Origin: Maricaulis sp017643475 | GTDB lineage: Bacteria > Pseudomonadota > Alphaproteobacteria > Caulobacterales > Maricaulaceae | Assembly: GCF_047123815.1 (NCBI RefSeq) | Contig: NZ_CP138920.1 | Location: 1,364,001 to 1,428,000, forward strand | Length of the DNA: 64,000 nucleotides | Reading direction: 5' to 3' | Part shown: piece after piece, positions 26,004 to 35,090 of the stretch | Layout of the letters: every line of letters starts with the position of its first letter | How positions within the stretch are numbered: the stretch's first letter is position 1 | Notes under the pieces: generated by a model | Database searches by the model: none | Told to the model about the DNA's origin: nothing | The model's input: the letters and a program-made list of their open reading frames with translations, nothing else | Made by a program: the position numbers and the translations under genes

Positions 26004-26810
26004 GGTACTGTCAGACGAAAACGGATCGGTCTCGAAAGACCGTGATCGAGCCTAACTCAGGCCGCGAGTTGACGCCATTCGAGCAGGGCTTGAGTACGGC
26101 TTTCCTTGAATTCTTCACGGCGGTGGAAATGGCGTTCGAGGTTGAAGTGGTTGTGAATGGAGGACTGGATGGCGGCGAACTTTTGAAGACTTCGCGTCGA
26201 CCTGAACCGGTTCATGATTTTCTCTCGTCGCCGCAATGGCTGGTGTGAGTTTTCTGCCCTGTTGTTGAGCCACCTCCCGGTTTCCTGCCGGCAGGCAATT
26301 CCGAGCTCACGAAGCGCCGCTCTGTAGGACGGAAGCTTATCGGTCACGACCCGGTCAGGCGGCCCATATCGCTTCATCGCCTTGCGCAGAAACTTCAGCA
26401 CTGCCTTGCGATCACGGCGTTTGGTGACAAACGCCTCAAGCACTTCACCCTCATGATCAACGGCCCGCCAGAGATAGTGGAGTTCGCCGTTTATGCGGAC
26501 GAAAACCTCGTCGAGATGCCAGGTCCAATTCGAGTGGTTCGTGTTCTGGACGCGGCGTCTTCGGATCGACGTCGCGAAGAGTGGACCGAAGCGGTTCCAC
26601 CAAAATCTCACTGTTTCATGAGTGATATCGATGCCGCGTTCGTGGAGCAGATCCTCGACGTTCCGGAGCGACAGCGGAAAACGGACATACATCATCACGG
26701 CCAAGCGGATGATCTCGGGCGAAGTCTTGAAATATTTGAACGGGTTACGCATCGCGCGACGCTAGGAAACTGGCGCCGCACGCTCAAGTCCAAGTTCCTC
26801 TGACACTGCC
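26004..26810 (-). mobile_element. IS6-family insertion sequence, copy D
   Basis: 807 bp from GGTACTGTCAGACGAAA (26004) to TCTGACACTGCC (26810). The outer 8-bp flanks (CGGCGGCG and CAACGAGG) do not match, so it is not a simple insertion. Its right end is followed by the duplicated tRNA-Ser flank and then copy E. Confidence 0.88.
26057..26752 (-). CDS. IS6-family transposase (copy D)
   Basis: Intact 231-residue DDE transposase with WHLDEVFVRI, VVTDKLPSY and NNRAENSHQPLRRREK. Subgroup 1. It shares the C-terminal variant IMNRFRSTRSLQKFAAIQSS with copy G. Confidence 0.9.
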   Translation of the reverse strand: MRNPFKYFKTSPEIIRLAVMMYVRFPLSLRNVEDLLHERGIDITHETVRFWWNRFGPLFATSIRRRRVQNTNHSNWTWHLDEVFVRINGELHYLWRAVDHEGEVLEAFVTKRRDRKAVLKFLRKAMKRYGPPDRVVTDKLPSYRAALRELGIACRQETGRWLNNRAENSHQPLRRREKIMNRFRSTRSLQKFAAIQSSIHNHFNLERHFHRREEFKESRTQALLEWRQLAA

Positions 26811-26812
26811 CA

Positions 26813-26953
26813 ACGAGGTGTTGAACCCGGCGGCCGCTCATTGGACCGCCTCCTGTGGGAGGAATAGGAACAGATAATAGGAACGTTTTGGCCTGGCGGC
26901 CAAACGCCAAAATCGTAACCCGTGAGGGGATTTGCGGTTTTGGGAATAGTGGC
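26813..26953. repeat. 141-bp copy of the tRNA-Ser 3' flank, trapped between IS copies D and E
   Basis: Matches 47937-48077 without gaps and with five differences by eye. It includes the hairpin TTTGGCC-TGGC-GGCCAAA (26887-26904), the CCTCC/GGAGG hairpin, and ends with TGGC, the complement of the encoded CCA plus discriminator of the tRNA-Ser gene. It is bounded within two bases by IS ends on both sides. Confidence 0.9.
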
Positions 26954-27760
26954 GGTGCTGTCAGACGAAAACGGATCGGTCTCGAAAGACCGGGATCGAA
27001 CCTAACTCAGGCCGCGAGTTGACGCCATGCGGCCAGGGCTTGAGTACGGTTTTCCTTGAAATCTTCGCGGCGGTAGAAATGGCGTTCGAGATTGAAGTGG
27101 TTGAGAACAGAGGATTGGACGGCGGCGAACTTTTGAAGACTTCGCATCGACCTGAACCGCGTCATTGTTTTTTCTCGCCGCCGCAAGGGTTGATGTGAGT
27201 TTTCGGCCCTGTTGTTGAGCCACCTCCCGGTCTCCTGCCGATGGCTCACACCAAGCTCGCGAAACGCGGACTTGTAGGACGGAAGTTTATCGATGACGAT
27301 CATCTCGGGTCGACCGTAACGCCTCATCGCTTTGCGCAGAAACTTCAGCGCTGCCTTGCGATTTCGTCGTTTGGTGACATACGCTTCGCGCACTTCACCT
27401 TCGTGATCTACAGCGCGCCACAGGTAGTGAAGCTCACCGTTTATCTTCACGAAAACCTCGTCGAGATGCCAGGTCCAGTTTGAGTAGTTCGTGTTCTGGA
27501 CGCGCTGCTTCCGGATCGACTTCGCGAAGAGTGGACCGAACCGGTTCCACCAAAATCTCACTGTTTCATGCGTAATATCGATGCCGCGCTCGTGGAGCAG
27601 ATCCTCGACGTTCCGGAGCGACAGCGGAAAACGGACATACATCATCACGGCCAAGCGAATGATCTCGGGCGAAGTCTTGAAATATTTGAACGGATTACGC
27701 ATCGCGCGACGCTAGGAAACTGGCGCTCCACTCTCAAGCCGAAGTTCCTCTGACACTGCC
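26954..27760 (-). mobile_element. IS6-family insertion sequence, copy E
   Basis: 807 bp from GGTGCTGTCAGACGAAA (26954) to TCTGACACTGCC (27760). Same orientation as copy D, 143 bases away, giving a compound-transposon-like arrangement. Its left GGTG coincides with the first acceptor-stem bases of the tRNA-Ser copy. Confidence 0.88.
27007..27702 (-). CDS. IS6-family transposase (copy E)
   Basis: Intact 231-residue DDE transposase with WHLDEVFVKI, VIDKLPSY and NNRAENSHQPLRRREK. Subgroup 1, with the IMTRFRSMRS-type C-terminus also found in copies A and F. Probably functional. Confidence 0.9.
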   Translation of the reverse strand: MRNPFKYFKTSPEIIRLAVMMYVRFPLSLRNVEDLLHERGIDITHETVRFWWNRFGPLFAKSIRKQRVQNTNYSNWTWHLDEVFVKINGELHYLWRAVDHEGEVREAYVTKRRNRKAALKFLRKAMRRYGRPEMIVIDKLPSYKSAFRELGVSHRQETGRWLNNRAENSHQPLRRREKTMTRFRSMRSLQKFAAVQSSVLNHFNLERHFYRREDFKENRTQALAAWRQLAA

Positions 27761-27794
27761 ACTTTGACGCCAGGCGCCAATCTTCAGGCAAAAC

Positions 27795-28790
27795 CTATCC
27801 GAGCCGATAGGAGCGCGGCGTCTGCCCCGCCCAGCGTTTGAAGGCGCGGGTGAAGCCGCTTTGCTCGGAAAAGCCGGTCAGGAAGGCGATTTCAGCCAAG
27901 CTGTAGTCTGTTTCCGTCAAGAGCTTCTGCGCCAGATCCTTCCGCGCCAAGTCCACCACGACCTGGAAGGAATACCCCTGATCCGACAGCCGGCGCTGGA
28001 GCGTGCGGGCGCTCATCCCCAGGCTGGAGGCGATATCGGAGACAGGCGGGACACCTTCGCTCAGCGCCTTGGCCACGGCGATGCGGACTCGCTGATCGAG
28101 TGAGACGCTGTCAGCAATGGCCGCGAGTTCCTGCTCCAAGTGCCGGTCGAAGAATTGGGCGATCGTCGCATCACCGAGCTTGTTGGGCGCAGAGAGCAGC
28201 GCTTCGCTGACCAGCAGCGCATCGCGCTCGTCTTCAAAATGCACGGGGCAGCCGAAATGCGCCTCATAGGCCTCAACCGGACCGCGCGGCGCATGCTTGA
28301 AGAAAATCGCGTCAGGTGTGAACTCGGCTGTACTGATCTGATCGCTGATCTCTGTGACCGCAGACAGACTGGCCTCGTTGGAAAGCTGCATACCTCGGCT
28401 GCCATCACCTTCTTTGAGGAGTTTGTAGTATGCCCCGCCGTCGGTTGGCTCCAGCTCGTAGACCTCAACGCTCGACAAAACCCGGGCATAGCGCTCTGCG
28501 CGATTGTAAGACCCACGGAGGTCGGGCGCAGACTTCCAGGCCAAACCGAAGGCTCCGTATTCGTCGGCTTGCATGGAGGCCCCGATACGAAGGGGCAGAT
28601 TCAAACCGTCGGGATCGCGCGCCTCGAGGTCGGCAAAGAAACGATAATAGTCCGGCGAAGAGACCATCTGGGACGGATCGATCGGCCCGTCGGGATTCAA
28701 CCCCAGGCCTTCAACGAGGTCGCGCGTTTCTACCCCCGGACTAGCCTCGCTGACGACTCTGTAGACATATAGCGACGTGATTTGCCCCAT
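27795..28790 (-). CDS. AraC-family transcriptional regulator
   Basis: The C-terminal 100 residues form an AraC-type double helix-turn-helix (PPVSDIASSLGMSARTLQRRL, YSLAEIAFLTGFSEQSGFTRAFKRWAGQTPRSYR). The N-terminal domain looks like the arabinose-binding-type ligand domain of the OruR/FtrA-like group. I place the start at the ATG at 28790 (MGQITSLYVYRVVSEAS); longer forms to 28982 would overlap the DUF1772 gene. It is last in line after the NmrA and DUF1772 genes on the same strand. AraC regulators in such cassettes usually control the neighbouring oxidoreductase genes. Confidence 0.85.
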   Translation of the reverse strand: MGQITSLYVYRVVSEASPGVETRDLVEGLGLNPDGPIDPSQMVSSPDYYRFFADLEARDPDGLNLPLRIGASMQADEYGAFGLAWKSAPDLRGSYNRAERYARVLSSVEVYELEPTDGGAYYKLLKEGDGSRGMQLSNEASLSAVTEISDQISTAEFTPDAIFFKHAPRGPVEAYEAHFGCPVHFEDERDALLVSEALLSAPNKLGDATIAQFFDRHLEQELAAIADSVSLDQRVRIAVAKALSEGVPPVSDIASSLGMSARTLQRRLSDQGYSFQVVVDLARKDLAQKLLTETDYSLAEIAFLTGFSEQSGFTRAFKRWAGQTPRSYRLG

Positions 28791-28920
28791 GTGGGTAACA
28801 TAGCCCCAGCGCATCGTTTTGCGAATTCGTCCCTCGCATAAGCGACGAGGCCCGATCGGCATTGTATGCCGGAATCGGACCTGTCGGTTGTTGGGGGAAG
28901 GCGGGGAGATGGCCAAGGGA

Positions 28921-29424
28921 TCAGACTTGTCCGCTGGCAACGAGGGCGATAGCGGCGGCGCCGTAAAGGCCTGCGGTGACAATGCTCCCCACCGACCGGA
29001 GGTGGTTTAGTCGTGTCCATTTGCGTCCGTAATCGCGCCAGTAGGTTTCGGCATCGGCGTCATGCGGATCGAGGGAAGCGAGCTTATTGTTCATCGGGAC
29101 ATTCCCGAACAGCGTCATCAAGAAAACGGTGGTGACGTACACGATCGGCGCGGCGATCAGCATGGCCCGTGCAGTGCCGTGGAATGCTGGCAGAGCGTAG
29201 ATCGCGAGCGCGACGGAAATAAATGGGATCAACAGTATCCCGGCAACGAACTGCGTCTTGATAACGGTGCGGTTGATTTGCTGCATGGCTTCGATGCCCG
29301 CGGCGGGCTCCGAGCGCAAAAGCCCCGACATAATGAATTCGGAAAAGGCGGAGAAGACGCCTGCAATGATGGCGCTCCACAGTGCCAGGAAGAGGATGGC
29401 GAAGAGGATCCAGTCATAAGTCAT
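28921..29424 (-). CDS. DUF1772 membrane protein (anthrone-oxygenase-like)
   Basis: A 167-residue protein with four predicted membrane segments, matching the DUF1772/anthrone-oxygenase-like family in its ending: GNVPMNNKLA, then W-x6-W-x2-LNHLRS, then a final helix. Function in bacteria is unknown. Its repeated company with NmrA-type reductases and AraC regulators suggests quinone or aromatic chemistry. It sits 89 bases after the NmrA gene and before the AraC gene. Confidence 0.72.
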   Translation of the reverse strand: MTYDWILFAILFLALWSAIIAGVFSAFSEFIMSGLLRSEPAAGIEAMQQINRTVIKTQFVAGILLIPFISVALAIYALPAFHGTARAMLIAAPIVYVTTVFLMTLFGNVPMNNKLASLDPHDADAETYWRDYGRKWTRLNHLRSVGSIVTAGLYGAAAIALVASGQV

Positions 29425-29513
29425 GGTCGTGTTCCTTTGATCAGAGAGAGAGGGTGGCCGCCGCTATTTTGGAGACAGGACCGATCGCGACGGCCGGTGC
29501 AGTAGCCGTCAGA

Positions 29514-30350
29514 TCAGGCCACCTCGTTCCAGACGCCCTTCGCAACAACGTCGCGGGCATAATCGGCGAAATCCTTCGGCGGACGTCCGAGCGCACGTCG
29601 TACGCCGTCGGTCAGATGCGCATTGCGCCCGTCAAGCACTGTGGCGAAAAGATAATCCAACATCCAGGCGACGTCTTTCGGGGCGCCGGATTTGGAGATT
29701 TCGTCGACGAAATCGGCGTGAGGGATATCGATATAGGCGATCTCACGACCCGTTGCGTCCGACAGATCCGACGCGATATCCGCAAAACTCATCAAGCGGG
29801 GACCGGTGACCTCGTAGATCTCGCCGACATGACGGTCCTCGGTGAAGGCGGCGACGGCAATCTCCGCAATGTCATCGACATCGACGAACGGCTCGGGCGT
29901 GTCGCCTGCGGGAAGCGTGATCGCGCCGTTCAGTACCATGTTGATGAAAGCGCCTTCGGAGAAGTTCTGGTTAAACCAGCTGGCTCGCACGATCGTCCAT
30001 TCCAGGCCCGAAGCCTGGACGATCCGTTCACAGGCCTGCGCCTCTTCTTCACCGCGGCCGGACAAAAGAACCAGACGCTTGACCGCCGCCGCCTTGGCCT
30101 TGCGACAAAACGCTTCGATCGCATCGGTGGCACCGGGGATGGCGAGGTCCGGAGCATAGGTGACATAGGCCGCGGTGATTCCTTCCAGGCAGGCGTCCCA
30201 GCTTTTTTCATTGTCCCAATCAAAGGACGGCACGTTCGACCGAGAACCCACGCGAACCGCGTGGCCTTTGGCTTTGAGACCTTCAACAACACGGCGACCG
30301 GTCTTGCCGGTGCCGCCAAGGACGAGCGTGGTATTGCTTGTGGTGGTCAT
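29514..30350 (-). CDS. NmrA-like NAD(P)-binding oxidoreductase
   Basis: A 278-residue Rossmann-fold protein of the atypical short-chain dehydrogenase/NmrA group. The dinucleotide motif is LVLGGTGKTGRRVVEGL, with GSRS just after strand 2, typical of NADPH preference. The conserved FFQ/N-type stretch WTIVRASWFNQNFSEGAF supports the quinone oxidoreductase-like branch (QOR2/YtfG). The ATG at 30350 is chosen over 30383 because AGGAG lies just upstream. The 230 bases before it contain the inverted repeat at 30440-30458. Confidence 0.82.
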   Translation of the reverse strand: MTTTSNTTLVLGGTGKTGRRVVEGLKAKGHAVRVGSRSNVPSFDWDNEKSWDACLEGITAAYVTYAPDLAIPGATDAIEAFCRKAKAAAVKRLVLLSGRGEEEAQACERIVQASGLEWTIVRASWFNQNFSEGAFINMVLNGAITLPAGDTPEPFVDVDDIAEIAVAAFTEDRHVGEIYEVTGPRLMSFADIASDLSDATGREIAYIDIPHADFVDEISKSGAPKDVAWMLDYLFATVLDGRNAHLTDGVRRALGRPPKDFADYARDVVAKGVWNEVA

Positions 30351-30439
30351 GGACTTGCTCCTGTGTGCGGGTTGCAAGCTCATGTTTAGGGATTAGCCGC
30401 GCAGCCCTCTTGCCAACGCGCGACAGAGTTTTGACCGAA

Positions 30440-30458
30440 CGCGCCAGTTTGTGGCGCG
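30440..30458. promoter_or_regulatory. Inverted repeat upstream of the NmrA gene
   Basis: CGCGCCA-GTTTG-TGGCGCG, seven-base arms around a five-base centre, 90 bases before the NmrA start. It could be an operator, possibly for the AraC-family protein, or simply a hairpin. No other copy was noticed. Confidence 0.3.
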
Positions 30459-30580
30459 AGGATCATGGTTGTCGGGACGGAGACTGAAAACCCAAGTCTG
30501 AGTAGCGGCGATGTCATGTGTGGACGGCCCCTGTTCTGCAAGGTTTGATTTGAGTGATTTCTGATCATTGCGGGTTGCGG

Positions 30581-31387
30581 GGTGGTGTCAGACGAAAACG
30601 GATCGGTCTCGAAAGATCGGGTTTGAATCTATCTTAAGCCACAAGTTGACGCCATTCGGCCAGGGCTTGAGTACGGTTTTCCTTGAATTCTTCACGGCGG
30701 TAGAAATGGCGTTCGAGATTGAAGTGGTTGTGGATGAAAGACTGGACGGCGGCGAACTTTTGAAGACTTCGCATCGACCGAAACCGCGTCATGATTTTCT
30801 CTCGTCGCCGCAAGGGCTGATGTGAGTTTTCAGCCCTGTTGTTGAGCCACCTCCCCGTCTACTGGCGGCTGGCGTTTGCAATCTCGCGGAAAGCGGATTT
30901 GTAGGATGGCAGCTTATCCGTGATCACCTGTTCAGGTTGACCATATCGCTTCATCGCTTTTCGTAAAAATCGTAGCGCCGCCTTGCGATCCAGGCGTTTG
31001 GTGACGAACGCCTCAAGCACTTCGCCCTCGTGATCAACAGCTCGCCAGAGATAGTGAAGCTCGCCGTTGATCCGGACGAAAACCTCGTCGAGGTGCCAAG
31101 CCCAATTCGAGTAGTACCCCTCCCGAACGCGACGCTTGCGGATCGACTTTGCGAACAGCGGTCCGAACCGGTTCCACCAAAAGCGAACCGTCTCGTGGGT
31201 GATATCGATGCCGCGTTCGTGGAGCAAATCTTCGACGTTCCGTAGCGAGAGTGGAAAGCGGACATACATCATCACCGCAAGGCGGATGATCTCGGGCGAC
31301 GTCTTGAAATATTTGAACGGATCATGCATCCGCGGAGGCTACGAAACCGCTACCTTGCGCTCAAGGCCAAGTTCCTCTGACAACGCC
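30581..31387 (-). mobile_element. IS6-family insertion sequence, copy F (inactive)
   Basis: 807 bp from GGTGGTGTCAGACGAAA (30581) to TCTGACAACGCC (31387). It ends 12 bases beyond the stop of the isoaspartyl peptidase gene, so the insertion nearly clipped that gene. Confidence 0.85.
30634..31329 (-). pseudogene. IS6-family transposase (copy F) with a nonsense codon
   Basis: 232 codons in one frame, interrupted after IANASRQ by TAG where the other copies have a GAG glutamate (RQETGRW). The stop precedes the third catalytic residue, so the product should be inactive. The rest matches subgroup 1. Confidence 0.85.
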
Positions 31388-31398
31388 CGGCGAGCCCC

Positions 31399-32283
31399 TC
31401 AAAAAACAGCTACTGTCGGAATGTGCCCCGCCCCGCCCCAAGCGCGCTTCATACCAAATGAGTTCCAGCGCATGGAAACACGACCCTCCCGGTCCACGGC
31501 AATAACCCCGCCATCCCCGTCGCGAGCACCGACATCCGCGATCAGACCCTCGACCGCCTCGTCCAGCGGCTGGGATCCATAGCGCACGCGCGACGCCACA
31601 TCCTGGGCACCTCCGGCCAGGATGAAAGCCTCACCTAACCCGGTACAGGACACGGCGACATTCTCGTCCGCCCAGGTACCGGCACCGATAATGGGTGTAT
31701 CGCCGAGGCGCCCCTCGGACTTGCCGAAGATACCGCCGGTCGATGTCGCCGCTGCCAGCCGGCCCTGCAGGTCAAGGGCCACCGCGCCAACCGTGCCGTG
31801 GGCCCGATTGGCTGTGGCCAGGTCTTCCTCGACCACACCGACCGGCAGCCGGTAATAGCTGTCCGGATCGGCGACAAATTCCAGCCCGTGCTGGCGACAG
31901 AAACGTTCTGCACCGCGAGCTGTCAGCATGACATGTTCGGATTTTTCCATGACGGCCCGGGCTGCGCGGATGGGCAGCATGACATCACGCGCTGCGGCGA
32001 TCGATCCACCTTGCCGGGTTGCCCCGTCCATGATCGAGGCATCCAGCTCGACATAACCGACATCATTGGGAGCAGATCCGCGCCCGGCCACATAGAGACC
32101 GCACGTCTCCATCTCTTCGACCGCCCGGGTCACAATATCCAGCGCCGCAGCACCGGCCCGAAGGTCACGCTCACAACCCAGGGCCAGTTCGCGCATATGC
32201 GCCTCGGCATCGGAGTAATCCCGCCCCGGAGTTACGCCCGCTCCGCCATGCAGCGCGAATGCATATGTGTTGTTCTCAGTCAT
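31399..32283 (-). CDS. Isoaspartyl peptidase/L-asparaginase (Ntn hydrolase, plant type)
   Basis: A 294-residue N-terminal-nucleophile hydrolase. It begins YAFALHGGAG and has the autocleavage site and nucleophile at Thr164 in HGTVGAVALD, followed by AAATSTGGIFGKSEGRLGDTPIIGAGTWADE. The precursor self-cleaves into two subunits that hydrolyse beta-aspartyl dipeptides and asparagine. The ATG at 32283 (MTENNTY) overlaps the end of the cyanophycinase gene by eight bases, so they are coupled. In this operon it likely splits beta-Asp-Arg or similar dipeptides released by cyanophycinase. No signal peptide, so cytoplasmic. Confidence 0.9.
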   Translation of the reverse strand: MTENNTYAFALHGGAGVTPGRDYSDAEAHMRELALGCERDLRAGAAALDIVTRAVEEMETCGLYVAGRGSAPNDVGYVELDASIMDGATRQGGSIAAARDVMLPIRAARAVMEKSEHVMLTARGAERFCRQHGLEFVADPDSYYRLPVGVVEEDLATANRAHGTVGAVALDLQGRLAAATSTGGIFGKSEGRLGDTPIIGAGTWADENVAVSCTGLGEAFILAGGAQDVASRVRYGSQPLDEAVEGLIADVGARDGDGGVIAVDREGRVSMRWNSFGMKRAWGGAGHIPTVAVF

Positions 32284-33556
32284 TCGCCTGGCCCTGCTCA
32301 CTGGAGATCACGGATACTGACACATGGGCAGGAAGAATATCGAGACCGACACGAAGAATGCTGTATCGCGCCTCCCCTTCGCTGTCGCGGCCCCAATAAC
32401 CCTGGCTGTCGGCGGTCTGGCTGAAACGATAGATCACCGCCCGGCCATCTGCCGCAAAGGACACCCGCTCCACCGCGCTGGAAGCGGAATTGTCGACCAG
32501 GCCCTCGCCTGCCACTTCCGGAAGACCGGCCGGTGGCAAGGCCATGCCTCCGCCTGACGCGACAGGTGTCCGGAAATACTCATTGCCCACGGTGGCTGAT
32601 TTGTAGTCCGGGATGGATACCCGACCTGCATCCCAGTCCACCCGGTCACCCGCACTCAGATAGGACACCCGCAGGCCTTCAACACCGAACCGTCCGGATG
32701 TCTCGCCCGAGTGGGCATCCGATGCATCCACCCAGCTGACACCACCGGCACCGGCAATCCAGAAGGCGGAACTGGCTGGATCCACAACCAGGGCCGTGTC
32801 TTCATCGATACCAAACCCCTGGGCAGCACCGGTTTCGACCAACGCGCGGGCCAGTCGGCCAAGCCTGGCGCGTTCTTCGAAATGCTGGTCCACGAGGCCC
32901 AGCGGGAAAAAGCCCAGACCCTGTCCCAGCGACAGGCGTCCGCTCTCCATCTCGTCCTCGGAGGCGTGTGCGTCCAGGACCGGCTCCACCAGCGTGGTCA
33001 GCGTGTCGCCGCGCTGGATCATGCGGGCGCTCATGATGGCGGCGCCGGCACTGGTTCCCCCCAGTGTCGCGCCCTGGGCATGACGCTGACGGATCGCTGT
33101 GAGCATGGGCGTGTCCGTGCCGTCATCTTGCAGCAGGAGACGGGTCAGGCGCATCTGGTCACCGCCGGTGAACCAGATCGCATCCGCCGCCTCGATGACC
33201 GCGATCTGTTCGTCGGACCAGGCTCCCCGGTCCCAGCGCGACTCGTCGGCAGGTGTGTCCCGGTCATCCATCACGGCCAGCCGGACCAGATCGACCAGGT
33301 CGGCATCAAATCCGTGCGCTGCGAACACCTCGGCCATGCGCCCGCCGGACGTGGCGGGGGAACCCGACGCGCCGACAATGACGGCAATGCGGGCCTCCGC
33401 TCGCGTGTTCACAGCCTCGAGAAAGGCCCCATAAACCTGGGCATTATCGTCCTGAAGGCCGCCACCCACGATCACCAGGCGCCCCTGTGCCTGCGCACTT
33501 GCGGGCAGGCCCAGCAGTGCCGCAGCAAAGGCGGCACGGATCAATGTTCTAAACAT
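32276..33556 (-). CDS. Exported cyanophycinase (peptidase S51 family)
   Basis: A 426-residue protein with a signal peptide ending ASAQAQ. Typical S51 features: LVIVGGGLQDDNAQVY, AIWFTGGDQMRLTRLL, and the nucleophile Ser169 in GGTSAGAAIMS. RLSLGQGLGF and VDQHFEERARLGRL are also cyanophycinase-like. It cleaves the poly-Asp/Arg polymer cyanophycin into beta-Asp-Arg dipeptides outside the cytoplasm. About 130 C-terminal residues form an extra domain. Its ATG shares one base with the permease stop (TGATG). Together with the TonB receptor, permease and isoaspartyl peptidase it forms a coherent pathway. Confidence 0.87.
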   Translation of the reverse strand: MFRTLIRAAFAAALLGLPASAQAQGRLVIVGGGLQDDNAQVYGAFLEAVNTRAEARIAVIVGASGSPATSGGRMAEVFAAHGFDADLVDLVRLAVMDDRDTPADESRWDRGAWSDEQIAVIEAADAIWFTGGDQMRLTRLLLQDDGTDTPMLTAIRQRHAQGATLGGTSAGAAIMSARMIQRGDTLTTLVEPVLDAHASEDEMESGRLSLGQGLGFFPLGLVDQHFEERARLGRLARALVETGAAQGFGIDEDTALVVDPASSAFWIAGAGGVSWVDASDAHSGETSGRFGVEGLRVSYLSAGDRVDWDAGRVSIPDYKSATVGNEYFRTPVASGGGMALPPAGLPEVAGEGLVDNSASSAVERVSFAADGRAVIYRFSQTADSQGYWGRDSEGEARYSILRVGLDILPAHVSVSVISSEQGQAND

Positions 33557-35034
33557 CAGCTATATCCGATCAGTTGGGCAAGGGTCACAAAAGCCGCTGC
33601 GAGGGCATACAGACCCAGCAGGGGTTTCCAGGCGAAACGCACCCAGATCGTCCAGTCCAGTCGCGCCGCCGCCAGCGAGCCCATCAGGGCGGCCGAGGCC
33701 GGAACGACCAGGTTCATCAATCCATCGCCCAGCTGGAAGGCCAGTACCGCCGTCTGGCGCGACACTCCGGAAAGGTCTGCCAGCGGTGCCATCAATGGCA
33801 TGGTCAAGGCCGCCTGCCCGGAGCCGGACACAACAAAGATGTTGATCACGCTCTGAACACCCAGCATGCCCAGCGCCGATCCCCAGTCCGGTAGGGCTTC
33901 GGCGAAACCGCTGAGCTGGAAGAGGATGGTGTTGAACACGCTCGCACCCGAGGGATCATCTCCGCCCAGAAGCAGGATCACACCCTTGGCAAAACCGATG
34001 ATCAGCGCCGCCGGCGCCAGGCGTGCCGCGCCATCGGCAAAGGCGGAGGCGAGATCGCCGGCACTCTTTCCATTGAGCTTGAACAGCACGCCCGCGGTGC
34101 CTGCCACAAGGGCGAGGGCAAAGAATTGCGCGGAAATCTCGGCCAGGTAATAGCCCTGGGTAGAGACACCCCAGGCGACCCAGATGACGCCCAGCGCCGT
34201 CAATGCCAGCACGACCAGGTCGCCCACGCCGGCGCTCTCCAGGGTTTGTTGCTCTGCACCCTCTTCGCGCAGCCGGGCATCATTGGCAAAAGCGAGGGAG
34301 GATTCCGGTGTCCGGCGGACCCGGACGGCATATCGATAGACCCAGAAAGCACCGATACTGGTGAAAGCCGACCACATGACCACACGCAGCATGAGACCGG
34401 ACATGACCGGCACCTCAGCGATGCCCTGCGCCACCAGCACGCTGAACGGGTTCATCCAGCTGGTGGCAAACCCGATCTGGGTCGCCGCATAGGTGACCAG
34501 AATGGCTGTGATGCTGTCATAACCTGAACGCACCAGCGGCGGGGCGACCAGCAATGTAAAGACGATGGCTTCCTCGCTCATGCCAAACACGGCGCCGGCG
34601 AGGGAGAAGGCGATGAACAGGCCCGGAATGAGCAGACCATTGCCATTTTCAGCGCGCTTCAGCGTGCCCGTGAGCACACGGTCCAGCGCACCGGTATCAA
34701 GGATGACCCCGAACGTACCGCCGATGATCAGGATGAAGGCCATCAGGCCGATCGTCGCGGAGTGGCGATCGCCGGAAATCAGCCCCTCGAACATGAAGGA
34801 GAGAAATCCGGCACGTTCGGCATCACCGAACAGGGGCGCGCCCATGGGAGCCCCCTCATTGGCCAGGGCAAAACTGCCCGGAACGATCTGCGTTCGACCG
34901 CTCTCCCCGACTATGGTCTCGAACGCCCCGGAGGGCACGAGCCAGGTCGCGAGATAGGCCAGAACCCCCACGATCAACAGGATGAGATAGGCATTCAGCC
35001 CACCGCCCGGCGATGTCTGTTTGTCATCCGACAT
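33556..35034 (-). CDS. YfcC/AbgT-type membrane permease (amino acid or peptide)
   Basis: A 492-residue integral membrane protein with about 12 segments, resembling YfcC-family carriers related to C4-dicarboxylate and basic amino-acid transporters: TWLVPSGAFE, MAFILIIGGTFGVILDTGALD, QIGFATSWMNPFSV, and SGSGQAALTMPLMAPLADLSGVSRQTAVLAFQLGDGL. In this operon it probably imports beta-Asp-Arg dipeptides or arginine/aspartate made by cyanophycinase. It lies 56 bases after the TonB receptor and is coupled to the cyanophycinase gene. Confidence 0.82.
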   Translation of the reverse strand: MSDDKQTSPGGGLNAYLILLIVGVLAYLATWLVPSGAFETIVGESGRTQIVPGSFALANEGAPMGAPLFGDAERAGFLSFMFEGLISGDRHSATIGLMAFILIIGGTFGVILDTGALDRVLTGTLKRAENGNGLLIPGLFIAFSLAGAVFGMSEEAIVFTLLVAPPLVRSGYDSITAILVTYAATQIGFATSWMNPFSVLVAQGIAEVPVMSGLMLRVVMWSAFTSIGAFWVYRYAVRVRRTPESSLAFANDARLREEGAEQQTLESAGVGDLVVLALTALGVIWVAWGVSTQGYYLAEISAQFFALALVAGTAGVLFKLNGKSAGDLASAFADGAARLAPAALIIGFAKGVILLLGGDDPSGASVFNTILFQLSGFAEALPDWGSALGMLGVQSVINIFVVSGSGQAALTMPLMAPLADLSGVSRQTAVLAFQLGDGLMNLVVPASAALMGSLAAARLDWTIWVRFAWKPLLGLYALAAAFVTLAQLIGYS

Positions 35035-35090
35035 GTATCAATCCTCGTATCGAAGCGGGCGGCAGCCAGGCCGCCGCCCGTCGATCATCC

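Noticed and set aside
26004..27760. Calling IS D, the 143-bp spacer and IS E a classical composite transposon
   Set aside because: No cargo gene and no flanking target duplication; the spacer is better explained as captured tRNA flank.
32711..33856. 381-codon plus-strand frame opposite cyanophycinase
   Set aside because: No signal, domain or ribosome-binding site; cyanophycinase motifs are on the other strand.
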